Source: Clostridium tyrobutyricum DSM 2637 = ATCC 25755 = JCM 11008
GTDB lineage: Bacteria; Bacillota; Clostridia; Clostridiales; Clostridiaceae
Direction of reading: 5' to 3'
Assembly (NCBI RefSeq): GCF_000359585.1
Contig: NZ_APMH01000034.1
Span: forward strand, 1 to 45,441
DNA length: 45,441 nt
Shown in pieces: positions 16,471 to 23,427 of the stretch. The position numbers and the translations under genes were made by a program. How positions within the stretch are numbered: position 1 is the stretch's first letter; every line of letters starts with the position of its first letter. The notes beneath the pieces were generated by a model that saw nothing but the letters and a program-made list of their open reading frames with translations, was not told the origin of the DNA and did not search any database.

Positions 16471-17052
16471 ATGAAAAAGATTTTTATAGGTTTTGCAGTA
16501 TCTATTGTACTGAACATTATTTTAATTATAGGTATTGTAGGTCAGGGAGTAATATCAAGCAGACAAAAAAGTCAAGTACAGAGTTTAACTACCGAAAATC
16601 AACAGTTAAATCAAAAGTTATCTTGGCTATCCAGTGAGGGGAGTAACCAAGATAACTATGACATAAAAAATGTAGTACACAATTTATTTTATGCTCAATT
16701 TAACTATAATAATCAAACTTATGTATCAAGACTTAACGAAATTAAAAAATATGCAACTGATGGGGTGTATCAATCTTTGCAGGGAGCAGGAGGGGCGGAA
16801 GCCCCTAAAACCCAAATACAAAACAAGGTTAACAGCTTAAATATTTATTTAACTGATACAAATACAGATACAGCAAAGGCACTTGTAAGTATTAGTACAA
16901 CTTATAGTGTAAATGGTTCTAATGCTTCACCAGTAAGCCAAATTTACGAAGCAGAGGTAATAAAACAGGGCAGTAAGTACCTTGTAAATAAAATAACTTT
17001 AATGGGTAGTTTTGCTCCATATAACAGTGGCAGCAGTAAAGGGGGAAAATAA
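16471..17052 (+). CDS. VirB8-like bitopic membrane protein
   Basis: A 193-aa protein with one N-terminal membrane helix (4-24), a coiled-coil linker (QSLTTENQQLNQKLSWL) and an extracellular alpha+beta domain of about 125 residues with the NTF2-like spacing of VirB8/TcpC-type channel proteins (DIKNVVHNLFYAQFNYNNQT; YEAEVIKQGSKYLVNKITLM). It ends in a Gly/Ser-rich tail. It follows the wall hydrolase by 15 bases. The assignment is by topology and position; sequence signatures in this group are weak. Confidence 0.62.
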   Translation: MKKIFIGFAVSIVLNIILIIGIVGQGVISSRQKSQVQSLTTENQQLNQKLSWLSSEGSNQDNYDIKNVVHNLFYAQFNYNNQTYVSRLNEIKKYATDGVYQSLQGAGGAEAPKTQIQNKVNSLNIYLTDTNTDTAKALVSISTTYSVNGSNASPVSQIYEAEVIKQGSKYLVNKITLMGSFAPYNSGSSKGGK

Positions 17053-17054
17053 AA

Positions 17055-17519
17055 ATGCCTAAAGGAATATCTAAAGGTAAAGTAATTGGAAGTGTTGTAA
17101 TATCAGGAGTTTTGGAAGTTGGAGTTGTATGTTTAAGTGATATAGCTTCTTTAGCACAGAGATATAAAATCCCCAATGTAAATAAAGGTATGATTGTTTC
17201 AAGTCTTAAAGCTTTGGGACATCACCCTATTAGTGTAATTTCAACTTTAGCGAAGAGTAAAAATCCTATATTTATTTTAGGAAGTTTAGTAGTTTTAATT
17301 ATATTTTTAAGGATTCTATTAGGTTCTAATGGAAGAAAGTCAAAATATGAAATTGAATCTAATTATGCAATACATGGTTCAAGTAGATATTCTGACAATG
17401 ACGAAATTTTTGTTGAAGGTCAAACTGTTGGAATACCTACAAAACAGTTAATTAAGGATTTAATTGAAAGTGTTCAGCAAAATAGTAAAAAGAATGAAGG
17501 GAATGAGGAAAATGAGTAA
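17055..17519 (+). CDS. TrsJ-like membrane subunit of the coupling protein
   Basis: A 154-aa protein with a hydrophobic N-terminal segment (about 10-30), a second membrane helix (about 74-92), and then YAIHGSSRYSDNDEIFVEG. That last motif corresponds to the 'G(S/T)ARWA' element which in most VirD4 coupling proteins follows the membrane helices within one polypeptide. Here it ends just before the separate ATPase subunit, which starts inside this gene's last codons (8-base overlap). It therefore looks like the membrane half of a split VirD4, equivalent to TrsJ upstream of TrsK in pGO1. Confidence 0.68.
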   Translation: MPKGISKGKVIGSVVISGVLEVGVVCLSDIASLAQRYKIPNVNKGMIVSSLKALGHHPISVISTLAKSKNPIFILGSLVVLIIFLRILLGSNGRKSKYEIESNYAIHGSSRYSDNDEIFVEGQTVGIPTKQLIKDLIESVQQNSKKNEGNEENE

Positions 17520-19143
17520 TAAGGTAAATTCTAATGGTATAGTTCTAGGGATAAAAGATGGTTTAGCTTTAATTCAGCCTACAAAGTCGAAATTACCTAA
17601 CAGAAATTGCTTTGTTGTAGGTGGGCCAGGTAGTTTTAAGACACAAAGTTTTGTTGTAACTAATGTTCTAAATGAAAGAGAATGTTCTATTGTGGCTACA
17701 GACCCTAAAGGTGAACTTTACGAAATGACAGCAAAAGTTAAGGAAGCACAGGGATATGAGGTACACGTGATAAATTTTATGGATATGGTTAATAGTGACC
17801 ACTACAACCCTTTTGATTATGTAAGAAAGGATAGAGAAGCAACAACAGTTGCAAATACAATGGTTGCAGCCAAAAATGACCCTAAACATAAGGACATATG
17901 GTACAATGCTCAACTTTCATTATTGAAAGCCTTGATATTGTATTCAATATATGAAATGCCAATAGTTAAAAGGAATATGAGTGGAATACTTGATTTTCTT
18001 CAAGAGTTTGACCCTGAACAAGACGAAAGTGGAGTTTCAGGACTTGATGAACAGTTCTTAAAGTTAAGCAAGAGCCACCCTGCAAGGAGAGCCTACGAGT
18101 TAGGATTTAAAAAATCCCAAGAAGCAACAAGAGCAAGTATTATAATCTCACTTTTAACTACTATAGGTGACTATGTAGACCAAGAGGTAGCAGACTTTAC
18201 ATCTAATTCAGATTTTTTCTTAAATGATGTTGGAAGAAGAAAGATAGCCTTATATGTAATCATTCCAGTTATGGACGATACATGGGAGGGACTTATAAAT
18301 CTATTCTTTAGTCAGATGTTTCAGGAATTATACAGTTTAGGAGCTGAAAATAATTCAAAACTTCCACAGCCAGTAATTTTTTTGCTTGATGAGTTTCCAA
18401 ATCTAGGACGTTTTGATAATTATGAGAAATTTTTAGCAACTTGCAGGGGCTATGGAATAGCTTGTTGCACTATAATTCAGAATATCACTCAATTACAGGA
18501 GAAGTATGGCAGAGAACAGGCGGAAAGTATTCTAGGTAACTGTGGTGTAAAGCTGTGTTTAGGCAATGTCAACGATACTACAGCAAAATATTTTTCAGAA
18601 CTGGCAGGAAAGACAACGGTAAAAGTTCAAACCTCTTCAAAGTCTACTTCAAAGAGTAGTAAAAATGACAGTTCTTCAAGTTCTCAAAATTTCAGTTATA
18701 CAGGCAGGAACCTTATAAATGCAGATGAAATTTTAACTATGGACGAAAATGAATCCATTTTAATAATTACAGGTAAATATCCTATAAGATTAAAAAAGGC
18801 GAAGCAGTTTGAATTGTTCCCTGATATAACAGATACCTATAGGTGTAATCAATCTTGTTATGAAAGAGAGATAGCAAGAGAGGTCTTAGAGTTTAGAGAA
18901 GAAAAAAAGGCTGAATATGAGGAATATATACATTCTGATGAAAAGCAAAAGGAACAAAAAGAGAATGAGGAAAAATTGCATGAAGCAAAAACTAAGAAGT
19001 TAGATAAGAGTGAAAATCAAGATATTGATGTTTTAAAGGATATCATTAAAGAAAAAAGTATGGAGCAAGAGGATAAAGATGAAGATTTTGAGGATATAGG
19101 TGATTTTGATGAATTGGAGGATAGAGAAAAGGAGCTTAAATAA
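17512..19143 (+). CDS. virD4: VirD4/TrsK-type coupling ATPase
   Basis: A 543-aa ATPase that brings the relaxase-DNA complex to the channel. Start at ATG 17512, overlapping the previous gene. Walker A VVGGPGSFKTQSFVV near 30-45 and Walker B PVIFLLDEFPNLGRF near 300 are intact, and the Gln-rich follow-on TIIQNITQLQEKYG is typical of TraG/VirD4. No membrane helix is present, consistent with a separate membrane subunit encoded upstream. The C-terminal ~90 residues are a highly charged Glu/Lys tail that may bind the relaxase. The TAA stop is directly followed by the ATG of the next gene. Confidence 0.92.
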   Translation: MSNKVNSNGIVLGIKDGLALIQPTKSKLPNRNCFVVGGPGSFKTQSFVVTNVLNERECSIVATDPKGELYEMTAKVKEAQGYEVHVINFMDMVNSDHYNPFDYVRKDREATTVANTMVAAKNDPKHKDIWYNAQLSLLKALILYSIYEMPIVKRNMSGILDFLQEFDPEQDESGVSGLDEQFLKLSKSHPARRAYELGFKKSQEATRASIIISLLTTIGDYVDQEVADFTSNSDFFLNDVGRRKIALYVIIPVMDDTWEGLINLFFSQMFQELYSLGAENNSKLPQPVIFLLDEFPNLGRFDNYEKFLATCRGYGIACCTIIQNITQLQEKYGREQAESILGNCGVKLCLGNVNDTTAKYFSELAGKTTVKVQTSSKSTSKSSKNDSSSSSQNFSYTGRNLINADEILTMDENESILIITGKYPIRLKKAKQFELFPDITDTYRCNQSCYEREIAREVLEFREEKKAEYEEYIHSDEKQKEQKENEEKLHEAKTKKLDKSENQDIDVLKDIIKEKSMEQEDKDEDFEDIGDFDELEDREKELK

Positions 19144-19458
19144 ATGTTAAAAAATATAGGAGGCATTTTGCTTGTTATAGGCACTATAGGCTTCTGGATT
19201 ACCTTTAACATGAGAATTGATAGACTGGGTCTTATTGATGAGCTAAAGGAAGAAGGCTTGTATGACCGTAAATATAAAAAAAGCATAAAGAAAAGGATAA
19301 GACAGGAGTTTAAGAAAGATAAAATGATATATTTTATGTATTTTCTAAAACTACCTTTTCAATCAACCATAGACTTAATTAAGCTGTATAGAGGTGTTTT
19401 TGGAGAAGAAAAACTATTTAATTTATTGGAGGAGATTAAAAGTGAAAGTAAAAAGTAA
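19144..19458 (+). CDS. Small membrane protein of the transfer operon
   Basis: A 104-aa protein with one N-terminal membrane helix (4-22) and a basic cytoplasmic region rich in Lys/Arg (KYKKSIKKRIRQEFKKDKM). It begins immediately after the coupling ATPase stop, using an AAGGAG site within the upstream coding sequence, and its end overlaps the start of the lipoprotein gene by 17 bases. I do not recognise the family. Tight packing argues for a role in the transfer machine. Confidence 0.6.
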   Translation: MLKNIGGILLVIGTIGFWITFNMRIDRLGLIDELKEEGLYDRKYKKSIKKRIRQEFKKDKMIYFMYFLKLPFQSTIDLIKLYRGVFGEEKLFNLLEEIKSESKK

Positions 19459-19933
19459 ATTTATATGTATGGGATTAATTTTAACTTTAATTATTGCTTT
19501 TACAGGTTGTGGATTTAATGAAGATAAAGCTAAAACAGATAGTAAGCAGCAGTTAGAAAGTTTTTTAAAGTTATATAAAAATCAACAAGTTATTGTAAAA
19601 GCCACCGATACAGGAGATATGAATAAAGAAAAAGTAAAAGAATTTGTAAATAAAAAGTTTAAAGACTACTTTACTAATGATTTTATAAATGATACTAACA
19701 ATCAGATTGAAACAGGAAGTTTAACAAATGGAAAAACTTTTTATATTTTTGAAGATTCACCTATTGCAAATGTGTTATTTACAAATAAATATTCAATTGA
19801 TAGTCCAAAAGTTAATAAAGATAATAAAACGGTTGAATATAAGTTAAAAGGTAATGATGGATTTGCAGAATATGCTGTAGATGTAATTATGAAACAAGAA
19901 GATGGAAAATGGAAAATAGATAAAGCAAATTAG
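19442..19933 (+). CDS. Conjugation lipoprotein
   Basis: A 163-aa lipoprotein starting at GTG 19442 after GGAGGA. The signal peptide is short and ends in the lipobox FTGC (Cys about residue 23), so the mature protein is attached to the outer face of the membrane. The rest has the alternating strand pattern of NTF2-like or DUF4878-like domains (FLKLYKNQQVIVKATDTGDM; FAEYAVDVIMKQEDGKWKID). It could be a VirB7-like or VirB8-like accessory of the channel. The longer reading from 19394 is out of register with the ribosome site. Confidence 0.7.
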   Translation: MKVKSKFICMGLILTLIIAFTGCGFNEDKAKTDSKQQLESFLKLYKNQQVIVKATDTGDMNKEKVKEFVNKKFKDYFTNDFINDTNNQIETGSLTNGKTFYIFEDSPIANVLFTNKYSIDSPKVNKDNKTVEYKLKGNDGFAEYAVDVIMKQEDGKWKIDKAN

Positions 19934-19947
19934 GGGGGAGAAGATAA

Positions 19948-20769
19948 ATGTTTGATATAGGTGATAGTGTAAACAAATATTTAAGTGATAGTATAAAAGA
20001 TTTTTTAAATAGTACATTTCAAGCTATTTCAAAAATACTTTTTAAGCAAGGTGCTATGCCGGATTTCTTTAATACACTTTATAGTATATTTATAGGAATG
20101 GGTGCTACAGTTATAACTATAATTGTACTTTATAGAATAGTTGAATACATGCTTCAAACTTCAACTGGCACAAATGATACTCCACTTTCAGAAATACTTT
20201 TAAAAACGGTAAAAGCTTCTGCAATGATTGTCATAGCACCAGTTTTATTGAAAATTCTAGTTGGAGAAATAGCTTATCCATTGGGAAATTGGATGTTTAG
20301 TCAAGTTGCTAAAAATGCTTCTAGCTCGGCAATTAATTTTTTATCAACTGGTACTCTAGGCGGAATACTTGGTAAGGGAGTTGTACTTTTGGCTGTACTT
20401 GCTTTTGTAGCGATTGCAGTAGTTGTATTCTTTGTAAAGATGTGTATTTATCATGCTGAATTAATAGTATATCAAGTATCTTCAATATGGGCTGCTATTT
20501 CTATGGTCTCAAATAATATGGATATTATGATGGAATGGTGGAAAGGTCTACTTATGATGATAATATCTATTTTAATGCAGACAGCTTTAATAGTAGGCGT
20601 AACAGAAATTTTCACACATACTGCAACATGGTACAATTTTATGCTTTTAATTGGATTTTGTTATCTGATTATAAAAGGACCTGACCTTCTTAAAAGAATG
20701 TGGTATGGTACAGGTACAAGCAGAGGGTTCATGCGTTTATTAGCAGAAAGGTTTATAATGAAAAAATAA
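19948..20769 (+). CDS. VirB6/TrbL-like polytopic membrane protein (TrsL-like)
   Basis: A 273-aa integral membrane protein with about five to six hydrophobic helices (around 45-65, 85-110, 135-165, 175-195, 200-225, 230-250). It begins with an amphipathic segment (SVNKYLSDSIKDFLNSTF) as in TrsL/VirB6 homologues. It is the last gene of the operon, where TrsL lies in related elements, and is followed by a terminator. It probably forms the inner-membrane core of the channel. Confidence 0.78.
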   Translation: MFDIGDSVNKYLSDSIKDFLNSTFQAISKILFKQGAMPDFFNTLYSIFIGMGATVITIIVLYRIVEYMLQTSTGTNDTPLSEILLKTVKASAMIVIAPVLLKILVGEIAYPLGNWMFSQVAKNASSSAINFLSTGTLGGILGKGVVLLAVLAFVAIAVVVFFVKMCIYHAELIVYQVSSIWAAISMVSNNMDIMMEWWKGLLMMIISILMQTALIVGVTEIFTHTATWYNFMLLIGFCYLIIKGPDLLKRMWYGTGTSRGFMRLLAERFIMKK

Positions 20770-20773
20770 TTTC

Positions 20774-20808
20774 AATAGGGATTGAATTTATAATCCCTAT
20801 TTTTTATA
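20774..20808 (+). terminator. Terminator of the T4SS operon
   Basis: Stem AATAGGGATT (20774-20783) and AATCCCTATT (20792-20801), then a T-rich run TTTTTATAT. It lies five bases after the last stop codon. Confidence 0.85.
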
Positions 20809-20847
20809 TATTATGATGGAAAAATATTCATTATAGTGTAAATATGG

Positions 20848-20853
20848 TATAAT
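20848..20853 (+). promoter_or_regulatory. Extended -10 promoter of the 85-aa gene
   Basis: TGGTATAAT gives a consensus extended -10 about 34 bases before the ATG at 20887. No good -35 is visible. Confidence 0.45.
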
Positions 20854-20886
20854 AAAAGTATTAAAAGTGTAAAAGAGGCATAAAAT

Positions 20887-21144
20887 ATGTTAGATATTAA
20901 TATTATAAGGAATCCTAAAACGATAAAGGGTTTAGCTAGAGAGATAATAAATGTATGTGACGGATATTGGTCAAGAAGAATAAAGGAAGATGAAGCTAAA
21001 GAGTATATTAGATACTGGTCAAAATATGAAAGCATTAAACTATTTAAAGGGGACAAGCTTAATTCTACAGTAACAAAAATAATAGGGAAAAGACGTACAG
21101 AGCTTGTAAATACATGGCTTATAGGCACTCAAATTTCTATATAA
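20887..21144 (+). CDS. Small conserved protein, TIGR04540-like
   Basis: An 85-aa basic protein with the pattern 'IRNPKTIKGLAREIINVCDG YW..RI.E.EA..YI.YW.KYE', then KLFKGDKLNSTVTKIIGKRR. From memory this matches a small clostridial family (TIGR04540) seen on plasmids and integrative elements; its function is unknown. It has its own promoter after the T4SS terminator and a GAGGCA ribosome site. No DNA-binding or membrane signature is obvious. Confidence in it being a gene is good, in the family moderate. Confidence 0.6.
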   Translation: MLDINIIRNPKTIKGLAREIINVCDGYWSRRIKEDEAKEYIRYWSKYESIKLFKGDKLNSTVTKIIGKRRTELVNTWLIGTQISI

Positions 21145-21160
21145 TAAGTATTTTATATGA

Positions 21161-21166
21161 TATAAT
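21161..21166 (+). promoter_or_regulatory. Promoter of the 61-aa membrane peptide gene
   Basis: TGATATAAT is an extended -10 that would start RNA near 21173, giving a leader of about 95 bases before the ATG at 21268. That is unusually long for such a small gene. Confidence 0.5.
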
Positions 21167-21267
21167 ATATACGAGAGAATAAAGTATTTTGGATTAGTCA
21201 CTCCCTAGTTTTTTATCTCTTGCAAAGAGGTCATTGTGGTTAATTTGACAGCATTGGGGGTGACAAA

Positions 21268-21453
21268 ATGAGTTCTGATATTGTTATTACATCTATAGTG
21301 TGTGTTACGATAGTTGGTATAGTATGTATTTTTGCTATACTTGCATACTTTAAAGATAATGCTATTTTTAGATATAAGAATAGTTCAAAAGATAAGAGTA
21401 ATGAAATTTCAATTACTGTTGATAATGATAAAGATAAAAGCTCAAAAAACTAA
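21268..21453 (+). CDS. 61-aa single-pass membrane peptide, possible type I toxin
   Basis: Starts at ATG 21268 after GGGGGTGA. Residues 4-27 are a strongly hydrophobic helix (IVITSIVCVTIVGIVCIFAI) followed by a short polar, charged tail ending DNDKDKSSKN. Hydrophobic helix plus charged tail, a long structured leader and complementary 5' and 3' untranslated parts are the features of type I toxin loci. It is longer than typical toxins of this class (30-50 aa), and a simple small membrane protein of the plasmid backbone is the alternative. No antisense promoter is certain, although a TATAAT occurs on the minus strand downstream near 21540. Confidence 0.5.
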   Translation: MSSDIVITSIVCVTIVGIVCIFAILAYFKDNAIFRYKNSSKDKSNEISITVDNDKDKSSKN

Positions 21454-21482
21454 AAATGCACCCACGCTAATAAGTGCATTTT
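21453..21482 (+). terminator. Hairpin after the 61-aa gene
   Basis: AAAATGCAC (21453-21461) pairs with GTGCATTTT (21474-21482). It begins at the stop codon and the 3' arm ends in T's, so it can act as a weak terminator. The complementary arm at 21508-21525 lies beyond it and would need read-through. Confidence 0.55.
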
Positions 21483-21580
21483 AGTTAATCCAAACATATA
21501 AACCTGAAACCACAATGGCTTCTTTTATATATATTATAACATATTTTTTGAAAATTAAACTTGAAATTATAAGTAAATTT

Positions 21581-21640
21581 AATCCCATACTATAGTTAAG
21601 TATATATATTTATACTTATATATAACTGTAGTATGGGATT
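21581..21640 (+). repeat. Long hairpin with a G:U pair
   Basis: A 17-base arm (21581-21597) starting AATCCCATAC pairs with 21624-21640 ending GTATGGGATT, with one U:G wobble valid only in plus-strand RNA. An inner AAGTATA/TATACTT stem continues it. No gene abuts it. It could be a terminator, an RNA element or a single-stranded DNA structure. Confidence 0.55.
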
Positions 21641-21780
21641 TATATATTACAAATTAAAATATGAAATAAATATTATTATATAGTATGTAGAATTATATGT
21701 ATATATAGATATTATAAATATAAATGTAGTATATATACTAGATGATATTATAAAAGTATAAAATTAAGAATAAATATAAT
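21641..21780. other. Extremely AT-rich, gene-free stretch
   Basis: About 140 bases almost entirely of A and T with many TATATA and ATAAAT steps. It carries no ORF and no clear repeat unit. It lies between a long hairpin and the first A-type stem-loop element. It may be an easily melted DNA segment such as part of an origin, but nothing proves this. Confidence 0.3.
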
Positions 21781-21900
21781 AGGGAGCTACACTCCCTAAA
21801 ACCCTAGTCTACCGCCTTACATGATAGAAGGTGTCAACTTCATACCTATGTTGATACCTTCTATCATTCCAGTTGGTGCCCATATAAAAACCCTTTCTAT
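21781..21900. ncRNA. Structured element A1
   Basis: Order of parts: hairpin AGGGAG-CTACA-CTCCCT (21781-21797), the invariant stretch CCCTAGTCTACCGCCTT (21802-21818), a variable stem ATGATAGAAGGT/ACCTTCTATCAT with inner TCAAC/GTTGA (21821-21867), loop TTCATACCTAT (21839-21849), and an invariant tail CAGTTGGTG. It shares these constants with element A2 at 22639, while the stem sequences are unrelated yet still pair. Compensatory change of this kind indicates selection on a folded RNA or folded single-stranded DNA. The orientation is not known. Read on the minus strand, the short hairpin would end the element like a terminator. Confidence 0.7.
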
Positions 21901-21996
21901 TTTTCTATACATATAATATATAAATTAATTATTAAAATATAAATAAATATGTTATAATATTGGTATAGTAATTAATTAATATACGGGGTGATTAAG

Positions 21997-22524
21997 TTGG
22001 CACGAAAGACAATTAAAAGGCTTGAAACTGACTTAAAAAACATGGAATTTCTATATAAACAGGAACTTGAAGAAAATAAAAGATTAAGAAATTTGTTAGA
22101 AGGTAAAAACGTTATAGCACAATCTGAATATGATTTATTACTAAAAGATTATGAACATATGAAGGATATGAGGGATAACTATAAAATACTTTATGATAAT
22201 TTAAGAATTAGATATGATGGACTTAAAGATAGTACAGTAATTAATAACCAAACTATTAAAAATTCACGTGGTGCAGGGAGAAAAGCATTTGATAGTTCAG
22301 ATGTAATAAAAAGGATATATGAGTTATATATACAGGGCAATAGTCTTAAAGAAATTGCAAATACATTAAATGGTTCAGAAATTAAAACTAAACGTGGGGG
22401 TACTTGGTCAAAAAGTTCTGTAAGATTTATTTTATTAAATTATAAAAATGTTGAAAATGAATTTATAGATGAAGATACTTACAATATTACAGTAAAGTTG
22501 CTGAACGATAGAAAAAAGAAATGA
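21997..22524 (+). CDS. Coiled-coil protein with serine-recombinase-type DNA-binding domain, no catalytic domain
   Basis: A 175-aa protein starting at TTG 21997 (six bases after GGGGTG). Residues 1-85 are a long coiled coil (TIKRLETDLKNMEFLYKQEL onward). Residues about 105-160 match the DNA-contacting 'Recombinase' module of large serine recombinases: VIKRIYELYIQGNSLKEIAN, then LNGSEIKTKRGGTWSKSSVR. The catalytic serine domain is absent, so it cannot recombine DNA itself but may bind it. It is flanked by structured elements A1 upstream and B1/A2 downstream, and a broken paralogue with the same upstream sequence lies at 34505. A regulator or binding factor of those elements is a reasonable guess, nothing more. 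Confidence 0.65.
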   Translation: MARKTIKRLETDLKNMEFLYKQELEENKRLRNLLEGKNVIAQSEYDLLLKDYEHMKDMRDNYKILYDNLRIRYDGLKDSTVINNQTIKNSRGAGRKAFDSSDVIKRIYELYIQGNSLKEIANTLNGSEIKTKRGGTWSKSSVRFILLNYKNVENEFIDEDTYNITVKLLNDRKKK

Positions 22525-22538
22525 GATTTATATTTTTA

Positions 22539-22621
22539 GAAGATTAGATAGTGGCACTCCGCCTGTAAAAATCTAACGCTCTACTATCTTTTTACAGACT
22601 ACACGCCACTATCTAATCTTC
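22539..22621. ncRNA. Structured element B1
   Basis: An outer 17-bp perfect stem (22539-22555 with 22605-22621, arms GAAGATTAGATAGTGGC and complement), internal loops, then an inner 8-bp stem TGTAAAAA/TTTTTACA (22564-22571/22589-22596) closing a 17-base loop TCTAACGCTCTACTATC. The inner stem and loop are identical, 33 bases, to those in element B2, while the outer stems are unrelated in sequence. It begins 14 bases after the stop of the upstream gene but has no T-run, so it is not an ordinary terminator. Confidence 0.72.
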
Positions 22622-22638
22622 CCAAAATAAAATATAAT

Positions 22639-22760
22639 GGGGAGCTACACTCCCCAAACCCCTAGTCTACCGCCTTCAATAACTACTTTTTAATTCCGTA
22701 CCTACATTAAAAAGTAGTTATTTCAGTTGGTGTCTACAAAAAAGCCCCTCTAGTTCGTTT
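22639..22760. ncRNA. Structured element A2
   Basis: Second copy of the A family. The short hairpin is GGGGAG-CTACA-CTCCCC (22639-22655), a compensated variant of the A1 hairpin. CCCTAGTCTACCGCCTT follows, then a 17-bp variable stem (22678-22694/22706-22722) with no sequence similarity to that of A1. The loop is TCCGTACCTAC and the tail CAGTTGGTG, with further similarity to about 22755. No ORF overlaps it. Confidence 0.7.
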
Positions 22761-22845
22761 CTATTCTAGGTTTAATAATAACTAAAATATTTTATATTGA
22801 TAGAAGTCTTTAAGAAAATGTCATTAGGATAAAAGTGTTACTTTG

Positions 22846-22876
22846 GAATAAGTTGTATCAAAGACACAACTTATTC
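22846..22876 (-). terminator. Hairpin after the 117-aa minus-strand gene
   Basis: GAATAAGTTGT (22846-22856) pairs with ACAACTTATTC (22866-22876), six bases beyond the stop at 22882. The T-tract on the minus strand is weak. Confidence 0.55.
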
Positions 22877-22881
22877 TTCTT

Positions 22882-23235
22882 TTAATACCAGGAAGTTTTC
22901 TTTAAAAATACAATCCTATTTGTATATAATATTTTTAAAATATAAAATACTTCCTTTTTTTCACTTTGCTCTCTCTCAGGATAATATGCTTCATTTTCTT
23001 CATTAAAAATTATATCATCTTCTTTGTTTTCAAAAGTAAGTTTCAATATTTCTTCAAATGTTTTATCTTCTACAATAGTGTATTTTGTTCCAAATACATC
23101 TTCATTATTAAGCTTTTTAATTTCATTTAAAGTATTTTCTAATATTGTATAAGCTTTTAATCCAAAGAAATTAGTTGTAATTCCTTCCTTTAATAAATCT
23201 TCAATTTTGTTTATATTAGCACTAAGTTTTTCCAT
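22882..23235 (-). CDS. Hypothetical acidic protein
   Basis: A 117-aa, Glu/Lys-rich soluble protein, ATG at 23235 with AGGAGG ten bases upstream. I do not recognise a family. Helices are predicted at the N-terminus (MEKLSANINKIEDLLKEGIT) and centre, and the C-terminus is more hydrophobic (VFYILKILYTNRIVFLKK). It has a near-consensus promoter of its own, in which the spacer carries two GGAGTA boxes also seen before the small peptide gene at 23983. It may therefore belong to the same regulon. No toxin, phage or enzyme signature is visible. Confidence 0.6.
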   Translation of the reverse strand: MEKLSANINKIEDLLKEGITTNFFGLKAYTILENTLNEIKKLNNEDVFGTKYTIVEDKTFEEILKLTFENKEDDIIFNEENEAYYPEREQSEKKEVFYILKILYTNRIVFLKKTSWY

Positions 23236-23282
23236 TTTCTAAAGACCTCCTAAAATTCTTTTTATATCTTAACTATACTTAT

Positions 23283-23311
23283 ATTATACTCCATTTGTAC
23301 TCCATTGTCAA
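23283..23311 (-). promoter_or_regulatory. Consensus sigma-A promoter with tandem GGAGTA boxes
   Basis: On the minus strand TTGACA (23311-23306) and TATAAT (23288-23283) are exactly 17 bases apart. The spacer contains TGGAGTACAAATGGAG, two direct GGAGTA-type boxes. A very similar block precedes the gene at 23983, suggesting a shared repressor. Confidence 0.75.
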
Positions 23312-23359
23312 TAGCATTTATATATTTTTGATGAAAAACTTAAAAAATAAGCTAATACC

Positions 23360-23416
23360 AAGGAGGAATTTATTGGGATAACTTCGTACCTTCGCTATCC
23401 CAATAAATTCCTCCTT
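23360..23416. ncRNA. Structured element A3 (21-bp hairpin with A-type loop)
   Basis: A perfect 21-bp stem (23360-23380/23396-23416; AAGGAGGAATTTATTGGGATA is the left arm) closes the loop ACTTCGTACCTTCGC. The loop core TTCGTACCTTC matches the loops of A1 and A2 (consensus TYCRTACCTWY), but the flanking A-family constants are absent. It lies 11 bases before B2. Confidence 0.65.
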
Positions 23417-23427
23417 ATAAAAGTTTC

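Larger units (their letters stand above)
21224..21525 (+). ncRNA. Long-range 5'/3' pairing around the 61-aa gene
   Basis: The 18 bases at 21224-21241 (AAAGAGGTCATTGTGGTT) can pair along their full length with 21508-21525 (AACCACAATGGCTTCTTT) if two G:U pairs are allowed. The G:U pairs form only in plus-strand RNA; on the minus strand they would be A:C mismatches. The first arm lies in the leader just before the ribosome site, the second 54 bases after the stop. Such end-to-end pairing is known in hok-type and some Fst-type toxin mRNAs, where it keeps the message inactive. Confidence 0.55.

Noticed and set aside
17464-17511. Upstream extension of the coupling ATPase to an in-frame start before 17512
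   Set aside because: The extension lies in the end of the previous gene and lacks a ribosome site; ATG 17512 starts just where the ATPase domain homology begins.
22539-22621. Element B1 as an ordinary rho-independent terminator
   Set aside because: The stem has large internal loops, lacks a T-run and shares an invariant 17-base loop with B2; terminators do not conserve their loops this way.
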